The notes: generated by a model not told the origin, from the sequence alone. A DNA stretch of 64,000 nucleotides from Calditrichia bacterium (GCA_028284445.1 JANQRS010000036.1:62001-126000); one strand, 5' to 3'; counted from the stretch's first letter, positions 1 through 9,161 are shown. Program-made: numbers and translations.

Positions 1-265
1 TCAAGCATTAAGAGCCGGATTGATTAATCCGATTCGCGCTCTACAGCATGAATAAAGTGTTTACGCTTAAGGTTCTTGAATCAAGCTGCCGATCTTTTAG
101 TATGGACAGAATTATCGACAAGGAGGTCGTTTTCATGCAAGTCAACATCCCATCAAATTATTTATTCCCATGCTTCATTTTTGCCTTTTAAATCGGGCGT
201 TGAGCGCTTTCCGGCAGCGGAAATCGTTTGCAATGGCTCTCTTTGTGAAAAAAAGAACTTCTTTG
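1..265. other. Leader/intergenic region without a convincing gene
   Basis: No conserved coding region is visible here. Bases 11-42 can fold into a stem-loop: AGAGC at 11-15 pairs with GCTCT at 38-42, and CGGATT at 16-21 pairs with AATCCG at 26-31. No T-run follows it. It may be the end of a gene lying left of the window, but that cannot be judged. A very short reading frame with a strong ribosome-binding site is listed separately at 135-191. Confidence 0.5.
135..191 (+). CDS. Possible 18-residue peptide with a strong Shine-Dalgarno
   Basis: A perfect AAGGAGG at about 120-126 stands eight bases before an ATG at 135 that opens an 18-codon frame ending in TAA at 189-191. The peptide is hydrophobic and aromatic-rich (MQVNIPSNYLFPCFIFAF). 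Nothing similar is known to me. It lies about 75 bases upstream of the promoter for the next gene, so it is not in the leader of that transcript. It may be a chance event; the ribosome site is the only support. Confidence 0.2.
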   Translation: MQVNIPSNYLFPCFIFAF

Positions 266-294
266 TTGACATTTGAGAAAAAGTTCACTATAGT
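266..294 (+). promoter_or_regulatory. Sigma-70-like promoter
   Basis: TTGACA (266-271) and TATAGT (289-294) are separated by 17 bases, close to the housekeeping consensus. The site lies about 70 bases upstream of the membrane protein that starts at 367, so transcription would begin near 301. No operator-like symmetry is evident around it. Confidence 0.65.
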
Positions 295-366
295 TCTCGC
301 GAATAGAGCAATTTTGTCTCTGAATAGGGGAAAAAGAGTTTAATTCATAACTAAAGGAGCAGCAAA

Positions 367-819
367 ATGCCAATTTATGATTATTTCCTGATCACTCTGG
401 TCGCCGGCCTTATTGCCACCGTTGGGATTACGATATATATGAAGGTGATTGCCCGAAACTCCAAGAGCAACGTTGATATGGTGAGAGCGGTTGGTGGCTT
501 ATACAGCCGGTCGTACGAGCGCGCACAATCCGTAGGCTTGTCGGTACATTTCATGGCCGGACTTATTTTCTCCGGCGTTTACACATTTGCCCTGCTATAT
601 ATGATTAAGCCCGACGCAATGCTGGCGGCAATTATTGGCGGTGCAGTCTTGGCCTTTATTCACGGGTTTATTTTTAGTTTCGTTATGGTTATTATTGCCA
701 AGAAACATCCGCTCGAGAAATTCCGCGAAACCAGCCTGAAATCAGTTGCAGTACATTTTGGCGGACACCTGGTTTATGGTGTTATTCTTGGCGCTGTTGT
801 CGGAGCGTTTGTTGTGTAA
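367..819 (+). CDS. Small four-helix integral membrane protein, function unknown
   Basis: This 150-residue protein is mostly membrane helix. Hydrophobic stretches lie at about residues 6-26, 60-80, 84-112 and 127-150, and a short basic loop (ARNSKSN) follows helix one. The start is supported by AAGGAGC six bases upstream and by a consensus promoter at 266-294. A strong terminator follows at 867-902, so it is probably transcribed alone. Glycine-rich helices with His60, His104 and His130 near membrane edges are visible, but no known catalytic or transporter motif. I do not recognise the family. The coding evidence is good (start signals, codon use, helix pattern) but no function can be given. 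Confidence 0.8.
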   Translation: MPIYDYFLITLVAGLIATVGITIYMKVIARNSKSNVDMVRAVGGLYSRSYERAQSVGLSVHFMAGLIFSGVYTFALLYMIKPDAMLAAIIGGAVLAFIHGFIFSFVMVIIAKKHPLEKFRETSLKSVAVHFGGHLVYGVILGAVVGAFVV

Positions 820-866
820 CGCTTGGTCTTGCGCTGCATGGCATCCAAGGCATTTCAAAATTGAAA

Positions 867-902
867 CGGCGAATTCACTTGCTTGAATTCGCCGCTTTTT
901 TT
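867..902 (+). terminator. Rho-independent terminator
   Basis: CGGCGAATTC (867-876) pairs perfectly with GAATTCGCCG (885-894) around an eight-base loop, followed by C and seven T residues at 896-902. It ends the transcript of the membrane protein at 367-819. The T-run overlaps the stop codon of the convergent amylase gene, so the same stem may also help to stop transcription from the other side. Confidence 0.85.
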
Positions 903-3528
903 AAGGAATTTTCAATAGCGCATCATCGAGGATCAATGGCGCATACGGGTTATCGCTGCCGCCAAATTCATAGGGACCACCTTTCAGCGTCAGCGGCCGC
1001 CTGAACCCTTCACTTCCGCCGCCATCCCAGGTAGTCACATAGATCTTTGCACCGCGTAGGGGAGCGCTACCCACCTGGCGTGCATCAAAATTGATGGATA
1101 TTCTCCGATTATCCTTATCAACGGAAACGGACGGACTCGGCGTGACAATGATGCCGTTTGGCGATTCTCCGCTGGGATCATTTCGGGCAAATATGCTGCT
1201 CCAGCCCCCAACGTAGAAGTGATAATTCCATTCGAAGCCTTCCGGTCCATCGCTGCGGAGTCGCGGCAGCGCCTTTTGTCCCGGCTGATCCGGCAAGTCG
1301 ATAAAAATATCGAACACCGCGTGGTCAAATCCGTTCGGCGGTATCCACATATCAGTGATGTCGCCGGTTTCGATTTCCAGCATCAGGTTACTTCCGGCAA
1401 CTGTTGCCTTCACCTCACGCAGATCCATCTGCTCACCGAATGTTGGGTCACTGGGCTTTAAATACTTTCCTCGTGGTCCGTTGTCGTCGTTTGCAGGGTC
1501 TTCTTTAATTGCCTCCTGCCCGGAAACAGCGACTTGCGTTGTTATCGTAATCGATTCTTTAGCCGCGTGATTTTTCGGCTCCGAATAGACCGTAATCTCA
1601 TGCATACTCCTGCCGAAAGGAAAGGCCTGAATGGGAATGGTCTGACGCCATCTGCCATCTTTGTTCGGAAAGATTGTTGTTCCTTCGAGAATTCTGCCGT
1701 TGATGACGACTTTCAGCGGGCCAATATGCCGTGGTGCGCTACCTTCCAGAACGATATCATCTTCCAGAACCTGCCCGTCAAAATTTGAGCCAATCGAAAT
1801 CGGTTTGTATGTCAGCTTGCGAAGTCCCCTGCCGTCCGGTGCGAGTATGGCAGCGGAGCGTCCCGGTAATTTGAATGTGAGGCCGCGTTGGGCCACGAGT
1901 TCAAAGTCAGCAGGTAGGTTTAGGCTTGCCAACGTCGTCAGGCGTTGCCGGCCCTTCAGTCCCGCGTCCAGATTGCTCACCAGTATTTCGTGTGAAGCAG
2001 TATTAAGAAGCACAATGCTGACTTGATCGCCAAGCCGACGCTTAAAGGCGAATATACCCGGACCAACGGCCGAGGATTGCAGCATAGTCAACTCCCCGGT
2101 CCTGAGCTCCGGGCGCTCCATACGAATTTGAGTCAACTTTTGTAGGAAGCGGAATGCCTCCGACGATTGATCAAAATGATCTTTGCCACCAGCGCCATAG
2201 CCCCCGGCAAACATTGCCTGGCGCTGACTGGTAAAGGCCTGCTCAGTGCCCTGGTAAATGACCGGCATGCCGGGCACGGTCATCAACATGAACAATGCCT
2301 GTTTGAAAGCGTCCGGGCTGGTTGAGGCAAGAAAACGCCCCATGTCATGGTTGTCAATAAAGTTTGGCATGATTGCCGGATTGCGATAGATATCCCCGTT
2401 GTAGGCGGTGTTAAGCCGGTAAGCCAGCCAGTCCGTCGGGTTGCCCTGACCGATAACCCGATAGATGGTATAGTTCAGGGGGAAATTAAGTGCAACGCTC
2501 ATTTCCGGCTTCTCCGGCGTGCCTTCATAGCTGGCCACTCGTCGATCACCGGCGTCATCCAGCGGATCAGAACCAACATATGCCTCGCCAAAAGTCATGA
2601 AGTCTTCCCGGCCGGTAGCGGCAGCAACATGATTGATGCCGGGATTGGCCTTGTCTTTGGAATGGATGAAGTCATGCCAGAAATCATGCTCAACATAAAT
2701 GATGGTATCAATCCGATACCCGTCCACACCGACCTTCTTAATCCAATAACCAAAGGACTTCCGAAGGGCATTTCTCACCGCTGCATTGGTGGTGTTAAGA
2801 TCATCCAGGCCGCTTAGCTGATAATTCAGCCGTTGATTGTCGTTGTTGTAGTCGACAATTGTCGGCGTCCAATGGTAGATCGCCGCGGTTCGATGCTTTG
2901 GATTGTTGTAGTCGTTGAGATCAAAGGGGAATTGAGTTGGAACGGTTACCGGAACAGAGTTCTTATTCAACTCGAAATTAATTGAAGGATCCGTGGCATT
3001 GTATTGACCGTTATAGCGGAAAAAGCTGCCCATGTGATTGGCGACGATATCCTGAATGAGATACATGCCGCGCTTGTGCAGTTCTCGTGATAGCTCCTGG
3101 TAGGTTTCAAGCGTGCCGAAGTGTTTGTCGACTTCCATGAAGTGCTCCGCCCAATAACCATGATAGCCGCCATATTGCACCCACGGATCCCACCATTGAT
3201 TGGCATTCGGAGGTGTAATCCATATGGCGGTAGCACCAAGAGCCTGAATGTAGTCGAGCTTATCAATAACCCCCTGCAAATCTCCGCCGCTGAATTTGCG
3301 ATGATCCTGCGGGTCGTATTCGCCGTATCCTTGATCGTTGTTGCTGCTGTCGCCGTCATTGAAGCGGTCAATCATTAGAAAGTAAATGACCTGATTTTCC
3401 CACTTGGGGGATGGGACGTGAAGAAGGTCTGCTGCTTGATTCTCTTGCGCAGTTCCTGTTGAAAAAAACATCAACACAATAAGCAAGATTGACCGAAGAA
3501 TGTAACTCGATATCTGACAAAATTGCAT
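901..3528 (-). CDS. Secreted GH13 alpha-amylase family enzyme with C-terminal binding module
   Basis: The enzyme should hydrolyse alpha-1,4-linked glucans outside the cytoplasm. From the chosen ATG at 3528 (875 residues) a signal peptide comes first, with a hydrophobic core before STGTAQ. The GH13 barrel shows all three catalytic carboxylates: the nucleophile in GVDGYRID (about D274), the acid in TFGEAY (about E315) and the third Asp in FIDNHD (about D395). A beta-sandwich region follows. The last 200 or so residues resemble the DOMON/glucodextranase C-terminal module, with WNYHFYVGG and YVTTWDGG. An open frame runs 32 codons further upstream, but those codons read through a palindromic repeat and precede the signal peptide, so I rejected that start. 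It is the last gene of a minus-strand set with a second GH13 enzyme and a symporter. Confidence 0.9.
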   Translation of the reverse strand: MQFCQISSYILRSILLIVLMFFSTGTAQENQAADLLHVPSPKWENQVIYFLMIDRFNDGDSSNNDQGYGEYDPQDHRKFSGGDLQGVIDKLDYIQALGATAIWITPPNANQWWDPWVQYGGYHGYWAEHFMEVDKHFGTLETYQELSRELHKRGMYLIQDIVANHMGSFFRYNGQYNATDPSINFELNKNSVPVTVPTQFPFDLNDYNNPKHRTAAIYHWTPTIVDYNNDNQRLNYQLSGLDDLNTTNAAVRNALRKSFGYWIKKVGVDGYRIDTIIYVEHDFWHDFIHSKDKANPGINHVAAATGREDFMTFGEAYVGSDPLDDAGDRRVASYEGTPEKPEMSVALNFPLNYTIYRVIGQGNPTDWLAYRLNTAYNGDIYRNPAIMPNFIDNHDMGRFLASTSPDAFKQALFMLMTVPGMPVIYQGTEQAFTSQRQAMFAGGYGAGGKDHFDQSSEAFRFLQKLTQIRMERPELRTGELTMLQSSAVGPGIFAFKRRLGDQVSIVLLNTASHEILVSNLDAGLKGRQRLTTLASLNLPADFELVAQRGLTFKLPGRSAAILAPDGRGLRKLTYKPISIGSNFDGQVLEDDIVLEGSAPRHIGPLKVVINGRILEGTTIFPNKDGRWRQTIPIQAFPFGRSMHEITVYSEPKNHAAKESITITTQVAVSGQEAIKEDPANDDNGPRGKYLKPSDPTFGEQMDLREVKATVAGSNLMLEIETGDITDMWIPPNGFDHAVFDIFIDLPDQPGQKALPRLRSDGPEGFEWNYHFYVGGWSSIFARNDPSGESPNGIIVTPSPSVSVDKDNRRISINFDARQVGSAPLRGAKIYVTTWDGGGSEGFRRPLTLKGGPYEFGGSDNPYAPLILDDALLKIP

Positions 3529-3575
3529 AACTAGTGCTCCGTAATATCGTTGTGCGAATAGACGTGGAGAGGCTC

Positions 3576-3611
3576 TACATCCCCCAGTGTCCCCTTTCGA
3601 AGGGGGATGTA
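3576..3611. repeat. Short palindromic repeat-like element
   Basis: TACATCCCCC (3576-3585) and GGGGGATGTA (3602-3611) form a perfect 10-bp inverted repeat around 16 bases that contain a second, imperfect C-rich/G-rich symmetry. It fills most of the gap between the two GH13 genes. G/C-run palindromes of this type occur as dispersed intergenic repeats in many genomes; whether other copies exist in this genome cannot be seen here. Confidence 0.6.
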
Positions 3612-3624
3612 TAACGCGAATCAT

Positions 3625-5088
3625 TTAATTGGCCAGAATCAACGTTCCTCTGCCGGTAATTGACAGTATTAGTTGCCCGTTTTCCATGCGCAATGAATTC
3701 TCACCCTGCGTGAATATCGTCTGCAAGTCGCCTGCGAATTTGTCTAACTTTTCAATGTTGACTTGCAACTCACATGCTACATCATCACGATTAAACGCGA
3801 CAGCCGTTAAGTCGTCACCCAGTCTGCGAGAATAGACGAAGCTATTGCTATCCGCGTGAAGTGTTTGAAAGGCGCCTGTGCGCAGCGAAGCGCGGGATTT
3901 CCTCACCGCAATCAGATTCTGGTAGTCGGAGAGAAGCTCTTTATCCCAACTGTCCGGGAGATGCCAGGGAAAAGCCGCCCGGCAATAGGGCATCATTTTG
4001 CTGCTCATCCCGATTTCATCGCCATAATAGATACATGGAGCGCCGGGCATAGTCATTTGAAAGGCAATTGCCTGACGCAAGGCATTCTTGTTATTGCCGA
4101 GCAAATAGAGCGCTCTGGCCGTGTCATGACTATCAAATAGATTTAACTGGGCCGTAGTGATTTCCCAATCGTAGATATCGAACAGTTCATTTAGTTTTTT
4201 ATCCAGTCCCTTGCCGTCCAACGGTTCAATAGGATGGTCGGGATTGGCCACTGCATCTTTGCGAAAACTCTTATGGCCGAAGAATCCGAGGCCCGCGAAG
4301 CCCAGTGGATAATTCATTAAGGCATCGAAGCGATCTCCCTGCAGCCACTCCGGGGCAATACGCCAAATTTCACCGCAGATATAAGCCTCCGGATTAGCGC
4401 CTTTGACAACCCGTCGAAATTCATGCCAAAACGATTCATCTTTGATCTCTTCGGCAACATCAAGCCGCCAGCCGTCGATACCAAACTCGATCCAGTGTTG
4501 GGCAACGCCGAGAATATACTGGCGGACTCCCGGGTTCTTGAAATTGAGTTTCGGCAAGGCAGGCAGGTTCCACCAGGCGTCATAGTTGGTTGGATTCTCT
4601 TTGTTGCTGCTGTATGGGCGAAGGGGCCAGCCACGAACTGTGAACCAGTCGATATAGGGCGAGTTGCCGCCATTCTCAAGAATGTGGTGAAAAGGCCAGA
4701 AGCCACGGCTGGCATGATTGAACACGCCATCAAGCACCAGCTTCATGTCACGGGCGTGACAGGCTTCCAGCAGGTGTTTCAGGGCCTTGTTGCCACCAAA
4801 TAGCGGATTGACCTGGTAATAATCGAAGGTGTGATAGCCATGATTGGAGGCTGAAGAAAAAATTGGGCATAAATAAATGGCAGTAACGCCCAGGTCCTGC
4901 AGATAATCCAGGCGATCTGCAATACCATATAAGTCACCTCCCTGGTATCCTCCGTCCTCTGGCGGCGTTCCCCATTCCTTGAAGGTCAGGCCGAGGTGCT
5001 TTTCAAAATATGCGCTCCGGGAAAAACGATCCGGAAAAATCTGGTAAAATACGGCGTGCTTTACCCAATCGGGTGTATGTATCTGCAA
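3625..5088 (-). CDS. Cytoplasmic GH13 alpha-glycosidase (maltodextrin-degrading type)
   Basis: This 487-residue GH13 enzyme has no signal peptide, so it should act on imported alpha-glucosides or maltodextrins. The catalytic triad is complete: D210 in IDGWRLD, E240 in YICGEIW and D322 in LFDSHD. The sequence starts directly at the barrel (WVKHAVFYQIFPDRF) and lacks the N-terminal domain of roughly 120 residues found in classical neopullulanases and cyclomaltodextrinases, although the barrel itself is of that type. It lies 24 bases downstream of a Na+/solute symporter and upstream of the secreted amylase. This suggests stepwise degradation: outside cleavage, uptake, inside cleavage. Exact specificity (alpha-1,4, alpha-1,6 or cyclic dextrins) cannot be read from the sequence. 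Confidence 0.88.
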   Translation of the reverse strand: MQIHTPDWVKHAVFYQIFPDRFSRSAYFEKHLGLTFKEWGTPPEDGGYQGGDLYGIADRLDYLQDLGVTAIYLCPIFSSASNHGYHTFDYYQVNPLFGGNKALKHLLEACHARDMKLVLDGVFNHASRGFWPFHHILENGGNSPYIDWFTVRGWPLRPYSSNKENPTNYDAWWNLPALPKLNFKNPGVRQYILGVAQHWIEFGIDGWRLDVAEEIKDESFWHEFRRVVKGANPEAYICGEIWRIAPEWLQGDRFDALMNYPLGFAGLGFFGHKSFRKDAVANPDHPIEPLDGKGLDKKLNELFDIYDWEITTAQLNLFDSHDTARALYLLGNNKNALRQAIAFQMTMPGAPCIYYGDEIGMSSKMMPYCRAAFPWHLPDSWDKELLSDYQNLIAVRKSRASLRTGAFQTLHADSNSFVYSRRLGDDLTAVAFNRDDVACELQVNIEKLDKFAGDLQTIFTQGENSLRMENGQLILSITGRGTLILAN

Positions 5089-5112
5089 GATATGTCTCCA
5101 TCAAAAAATGCA

Positions 5113-6927
5113 TTACTCTTCAACCCGCACTTCTGTTGAGAGATGGCGAAACCAGTTAAAATACAGTCCGACTGAAAGGGCAATCAGCATCACGAATAGC
5201 CAGGAAAATTGATCCCAGCGCCCAAAGATCGCGGTCATACCGGTTAGAAAAAGAACCAGCTGCCACGGCACTGCCAGGAAAGTTGAGAAAATATCGCGGC
5301 GGTTTTCGCTGTTGATTTGCGCAAGGGTGTTTTCTGTCAGTTTCTTGCGAACCGGTGACCAGGCGCCAAACGGGCGGGTGCGTTTATAAAACTCTGTCAG
5401 GGTATCATCATCTGTCGGGTCAGCCGCATAAGTACCGATGATGACGCCTACTGTAGACAAAACGGTTGCAAAAATGAAGGCATAGTATTCAGGTATATCC
5501 GGCCATACGATCTTCTGGATGACCGCGGCAATCATACCGAAGACTGTGCCGGTTGCAAAGCCGATACCATTCATACGCCACCAATACCAGCGGCCGAGCA
5601 TCGGGACCAGGAGGCCGGCACCGAGACTGAGTGTAATCCAGCCCCAGATTTCGTTGATGTTTTCAATGACCAGCATGAAGGCAAGTCCGAAAATGACGAT
5701 TAAGACCGAAGCCCAGCGACTGTGGCTCATCAGTTGCTTCTCGCTGGCGTTGGGGTTGATGTAGGTTTGGTAGATATCCTTCACCCAGTAGGCTGCGCCG
5801 GCATTTACGGTGGAGTCGAAGGTTGACATGCCCGCTGCCATCAGACCGGCAATCAGCAGGCCCTTGATGCCAGTTGGCACCAGTTCGTTGATTACGACCG
5901 GCAGTACCGTCTCAGGATCCTGGATCACACCTTGTTGACTGCCCCAGGCGATCCCCATCATGGCAATAGCAACGATGAAAGGCCAGCGGAATGCCAGCAG
6001 GAATGTCCAAAAGAGTGAGAGCAGGCCGGCTTCACGATCACTTCTCGCTGCAAAGAAACGCTGCAGCATATAGTTGCCGGTGCCGCCGCTGCCTTCAAGA
6101 GTGGTTTTCAGTAAATAGAAGAGGATGGCGATGCCAAATAGATTGTAAATTGAATAAGAAGAACTGGCCGGTAAATCCAGCGTCCATTGTGGGATGATAT
6201 TTGTCCAGGCTTCGCGGGTGGTTTCTATGGCCATAAAGCCACCGTCTCTTAGGGGCACCGATATCTCAAAAGTTTCCGGCAACTGAAACTCGGTGACGGC
6301 CAGTGTGCAAATATAGACGATGGTTCCGAAGATGAGCACTGATTGAAATACGTCCGTCCAAACAACCCCGTAGAGTCCGCTGGCCACGGTATAAATCATA
6401 GCCAGGAAGATCATCAATGTGGCTGCCCAAAACTGCGAAGGCAACCCCAGGAAGGCCGGAATACCCATAAATTCAGCAATGAACTTTCCAGCGCCAATGG
6501 CAAAGTAGGTGACAATGGCAATGGTAATAATTATCGCCGATGTTGCAGCTATCAATCTCGCCACATCGCCCTGGCGGCCTTTACCGAAGCGAAAGTGCAT
6601 CCATTCTGCCAGGGTCATCACTTCCGCACGCCGATTCCACTTGCCCTGGAAGATCATCAGGAAGGCCATGATCAAAGTGACGCCACCGCGGATCTCTATG
6701 AAGAATCCGGCCGCGCCCAAGGCAAAAATAAAAGCGGTATTGATCATTGTCCCGCTTATGTCGAGATTAGAAGACATTCCGGAGGCGCCCAATGCCCACC
6801 AGGGCATTTTTCTACTACCGAGAAAATAGGCGTCGATACTGCCGGCGGCTTTGCGCTGGAAATAGAGGCCAATTCCAACCATCCCGAGGATATATACAAT
6901 AACGATGATATAGTCGATTGTTGCCAT
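5113..6927 (-). CDS. Sodium:solute symporter (SSS family), probably sugar
   Basis: A 604-residue polytopic membrane protein with 13 to 15 hydrophobic segments. It is typical of the sodium/solute symporter family that includes SGLT sugar carriers. It begins with the family's characteristic first helix (DYIIVIVYILGMVGIGLYF) and carries GSRKMPWWALGASGMSSNLD, the conserved region around helix 1 where sodium and substrate bind. Gly-rich segments and the extra C-terminal helices agree with SGLT-like members. It should import a solute with Na+. The substrate is inferred from context: the next two genes are GH13 enzymes, so maltose, maltodextrin or glucose is likely. The GH13 gene at 5088 follows after only 24 bases, which suggests one transcript. 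Confidence 0.88.
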   Translation of the reverse strand: MATIDYIIVIVYILGMVGIGLYFQRKAAGSIDAYFLGSRKMPWWALGASGMSSNLDISGTMINTAFIFALGAAGFFIEIRGGVTLIMAFLMIFQGKWNRRAEVMTLAEWMHFRFGKGRQGDVARLIAATSAIIITIAIVTYFAIGAGKFIAEFMGIPAFLGLPSQFWAATLMIFLAMIYTVASGLYGVVWTDVFQSVLIFGTIVYICTLAVTEFQLPETFEISVPLRDGGFMAIETTREAWTNIIPQWTLDLPASSSYSIYNLFGIAILFYLLKTTLEGSGGTGNYMLQRFFAARSDREAGLLSLFWTFLLAFRWPFIVAIAMMGIAWGSQQGVIQDPETVLPVVINELVPTGIKGLLIAGLMAAGMSTFDSTVNAGAAYWVKDIYQTYINPNASEKQLMSHSRWASVLIVIFGLAFMLVIENINEIWGWITLSLGAGLLVPMLGRWYWWRMNGIGFATGTVFGMIAAVIQKIVWPDIPEYYAFIFATVLSTVGVIIGTYAADPTDDDTLTEFYKRTRPFGAWSPVRKKLTENTLAQINSENRRDIFSTFLAVPWQLVLFLTGMTAIFGRWDQFSWLFVMLIALSVGLYFNWFRHLSTEVRVEE

Positions 6928-6987
6928 GCGCTAATCCCTGTAATTGAATAAGTACAAATATACGGGATTGAAATTAAATGACAACAA

Positions 6988-8190
6988 TCAGGAACTAATG
7001 GCTCCGGTGAGGCAGTTCTGGCTCAGGGAGGCTGAGTGGCTATCATAGCGAAAGCGAGATGCGTTTTGATTTAGCAAACAGGTATCTATGGTAACCCCCC
7101 AGCCGGGTCGCTCATCGAAACGAGACGTGTCAATTTTCCCGCCGTGGTCAATCTGAAGCGGTTTTTGGGTAATATCATGTGTCAAGAGATGGAGTCCGTA
7201 TGCACCTTCACAACTTTTCAGATCGTCGGCGATGCTAGCGATAATTGTGCCGGCTGCAGTTAAAATAGAAGTCTCTCCAACCTGGCAACCCAGGCGGCAA
7301 CGGTAGCCGAATTTCCGTGCTCGCCGATAGAGCCGCAAGGTATTACAGATACCGCCAAGTTTGGAGATTTTAAGCAAGAATGTAGAGGCGCCGCCATGCT
7401 GGATAAACCAATCTAAATCCCGTTCGTGGCAAAAGCTCTCATCCACTACGATTTCAATTTGCTTATCAACGGCCTTCTGGAGTCGCGGGTAATCCTGGCG
7501 CCGCTGAGCAGGGAGCGGCTGTTCAAAAATTTGGATACCCAGCCGCGACATGGCCTCAATTTGATGAATGGCCTGTGGTAGCGTCCAGGCACCATTAACA
7601 TCGACGCGAAGTTCGACGTCGTTTCCAAGAATGGCGCGCGCCATTGCCAGATTTCTGAGATCGAGATTTATTGCGTTCCCGACTTTGACTTTGACTTGCC
7701 GAAATCCTGCTGCTCGTATTTTTTCTAGCCTGCGTTGGGTTGATGCCGGCGCGCCACTGGATACAACCCCGCTATAGTTGTGCGTACTGCGCATCTCCGG
7801 TAGCCAAAATTTGTGAACCGGCTGGTTGAACTCTTTACCGGCGGCATCCAACAATGCTAATTCGATGGCGCATCTTGCATTCGCAAATATCAGCGGTAAG
7901 CCCGCCAGGTTTTCTTCAAAATTATCCAGCCAAGCCATCACGGATTCGACCGATTGTAAATGAATCGTCTTGAGTTGCGGCATTATTTTGCCTAGACAGG
8001 ACAAAGTCGATTGCACTGTTTCGCCAGTGACATAATGGCGCGGGGCACATTCCCCATAACCGCGGTTGCCGGTATCTGTTGTTACTTCGAGGATGATTGA
8101 TTCCGTAGTGGAACGCTCTGCGAGAGAATGATGAAAAGCCGATTGAAACGGTATTCTGACAACCCGAATCACGTAGTCCACGATTTTCAT
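6988..8190 (-). CDS. Enolase-superfamily epimerase/cycloisomerase (dipeptide epimerase-like)
   Basis: The 400-residue protein has the two-domain enolase-superfamily plan: a capping domain (about 1-120) and a TIM barrel carrying the active site. All key residues of the muconate-lactonising/dipeptide-epimerase subgroup are visible: K167-x-K169 (VKVKVG), metal ligands D197 (RVDVNGAW), E223 (IFEQPLP) and D250 (VVDESF), and the second base Lys in LLKISK (about K274/K277). The subgroup includes L-Ala-D/L-Glu epimerases, o-succinylbenzoate synthases and other cycloisomerases. This reading favours dipeptide or amino-acid epimerisation but is not proof. It starts 11 bases after the GNAT-like gene and lies 60 bases before the symporter, so it may share their transcript although its link to alpha-glucans is unclear. 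Confidence 0.8.
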   Translation of the reverse strand: MKIVDYVIRVVRIPFQSAFHHSLAERSTTESIILEVTTDTGNRGYGECAPRHYVTGETVQSTLSCLGKIMPQLKTIHLQSVESVMAWLDNFEENLAGLPLIFANARCAIELALLDAAGKEFNQPVHKFWLPEMRSTHNYSGVVSSGAPASTQRRLEKIRAAGFRQVKVKVGNAINLDLRNLAMARAILGNDVELRVDVNGAWTLPQAIHQIEAMSRLGIQIFEQPLPAQRRQDYPRLQKAVDKQIEIVVDESFCHERDLDWFIQHGGASTFLLKISKLGGICNTLRLYRRARKFGYRCRLGCQVGETSILTAAGTIIASIADDLKSCEGAYGLHLLTHDITQKPLQIDHGGKIDTSRFDERPGWGVTIDTCLLNQNASRFRYDSHSASLSQNCLTGAISS

Positions 8191-8201
8191 GGTGAATCCC
8201 T

Positions 8202-8984
8202 TTAACTTAGATGAGTATGAAATTCAGCCGATGATTTTGAGGCAGTTTTCATCGTTTTGGACAGATAGCGATGTGTCGTCCGGTAGACTGAATAGAGCAA
8301 ATTAACCAGGGTGTTTGGGTATATACACACAAGGCCATCACCACGAAGATATCCTGGGTTGAGCTTGATATAGCGCTGAATTCCCGGCACACCCAAGTCC
8401 TTCTTACAAATTTGTATGTCTTGATCGCTAATGCGCTGATGAGACTTGCGGACCGTGCCTGATTCCGGATCATATAGGTCCTTATAAAACTTTTGACCGA
8501 GAATATTGCGTAAAGATTGAAGATGAAGTGGCATTTTGCCTTCCACATCCGGATAAAAGTGGCGCGAGTAGCGACTGGCCATTAAAAACGGCTTATACGA
8601 AATCGCGTCAAACCAGATATAGGATTTTCGACCTGGTTTTTTTAATCTGCTCTTTAAGGCGTACCAAACAATTGCGTTCTTAATGAGCGGTAGCCCTCGA
8701 TACTGTGGGCGGAGATAAGTTTGGCCGATATAAATTGCCTGTACAGTGCCTTCTGTTTCGGTATCAATTAGGTTTTGACGTAGCCCTACAAACCCGATGA
8801 TGCGCCGAGTGTCAATTTGATAGAAAAGTGCAAATGCATGAAAGCCGTTCAAGACGCGGTTCTTAAATTCTGTAAATTTCACATGATGGTGAGCTGAGTA
8901 CAGCTGCCACATTTGATCAAATTCCTTGTAGGTAATGGACTCTGGATCTCTGAATGTGGTCCTGATTGTTCGTCGAACTAACAT
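8202..8984 (-). CDS. GNAT-like acyltransferase, function unknown
   Basis: A 260-residue soluble protein. The middle part looks like a GNAT fold: a strand RRIIGFVGLRQNLI, then EGTVQAIYIGQTYLRPQYRGLPLIKNAIV, which has the V-x-Y-I strand and the R-x-x-Y-R-G loop resembling the acetyl-CoA pyrophosphate loop (Q/R-x-x-G-x-G/A). The second glycine of that loop is not obvious, so cofactor binding is uncertain. A basic C-terminal third (about 180-260) is not recognisable. It is the first gene of the minus-strand group, divergent from the GH1 gene. The assignment as an acetyltransferase-like protein rests on fold-level pattern only. Confidence 0.6.
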   Translation of the reverse strand: MLVRRTIRTTFRDPESITYKEFDQMWQLYSAHHHVKFTEFKNRVLNGFHAFALFYQIDTRRIIGFVGLRQNLIDTETEGTVQAIYIGQTYLRPQYRGLPLIKNAIVWYALKSRLKKPGRKSYIWFDAISYKPFLMASRYSRHFYPDVEGKMPLHLQSLRNILGQKFYKDLYDPESGTVRKSHQRISDQDIQICKKDLGVPGIQRYIKLNPGYLRGDGLVCIYPNTLVNLLYSVYRTTHRYLSKTMKTASKSSAEFHTHLS

Positions 8985-9022
8985 TATAACCTCCGAATAA
9001 AAATAGTGAATAAGATATCACG

Positions 9023-9041
9023 TTCAGGCCTATTGCCTGAA
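9023..9041. promoter_or_regulatory. Inverted repeat between divergent genes, possible operator
   Basis: TTCAGGC (9023-9029) and GCCTGAA (9035-9041) are exact inverted copies with a five-base centre. The site lies in the 177-base gap between the GNAT-like gene (minus) and the GH1 gene (plus), about 38 bases upstream of the former's start. The position would suit a repressor of the minus-strand operon. It is short, so chance is possible. Confidence 0.3.
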
Positions 9042-9161
9042 ATATTCCGAAAGCGGGTGTAAGAGAGCGGGGTTTCAGTTGAATGACAATCTGATTCATG
9101 AAAAGTTGGAAAATTATTTTTACAAAATTTACGGTAACGTGTTAATGACAGGAGTATTTGT

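Noticed and set aside
3529..3624. 32-codon N-terminal extension of the secreted amylase
   Set aside because: It reads through a palindromic repeat, has no ribosome site and would place a signal peptide at residue 33.
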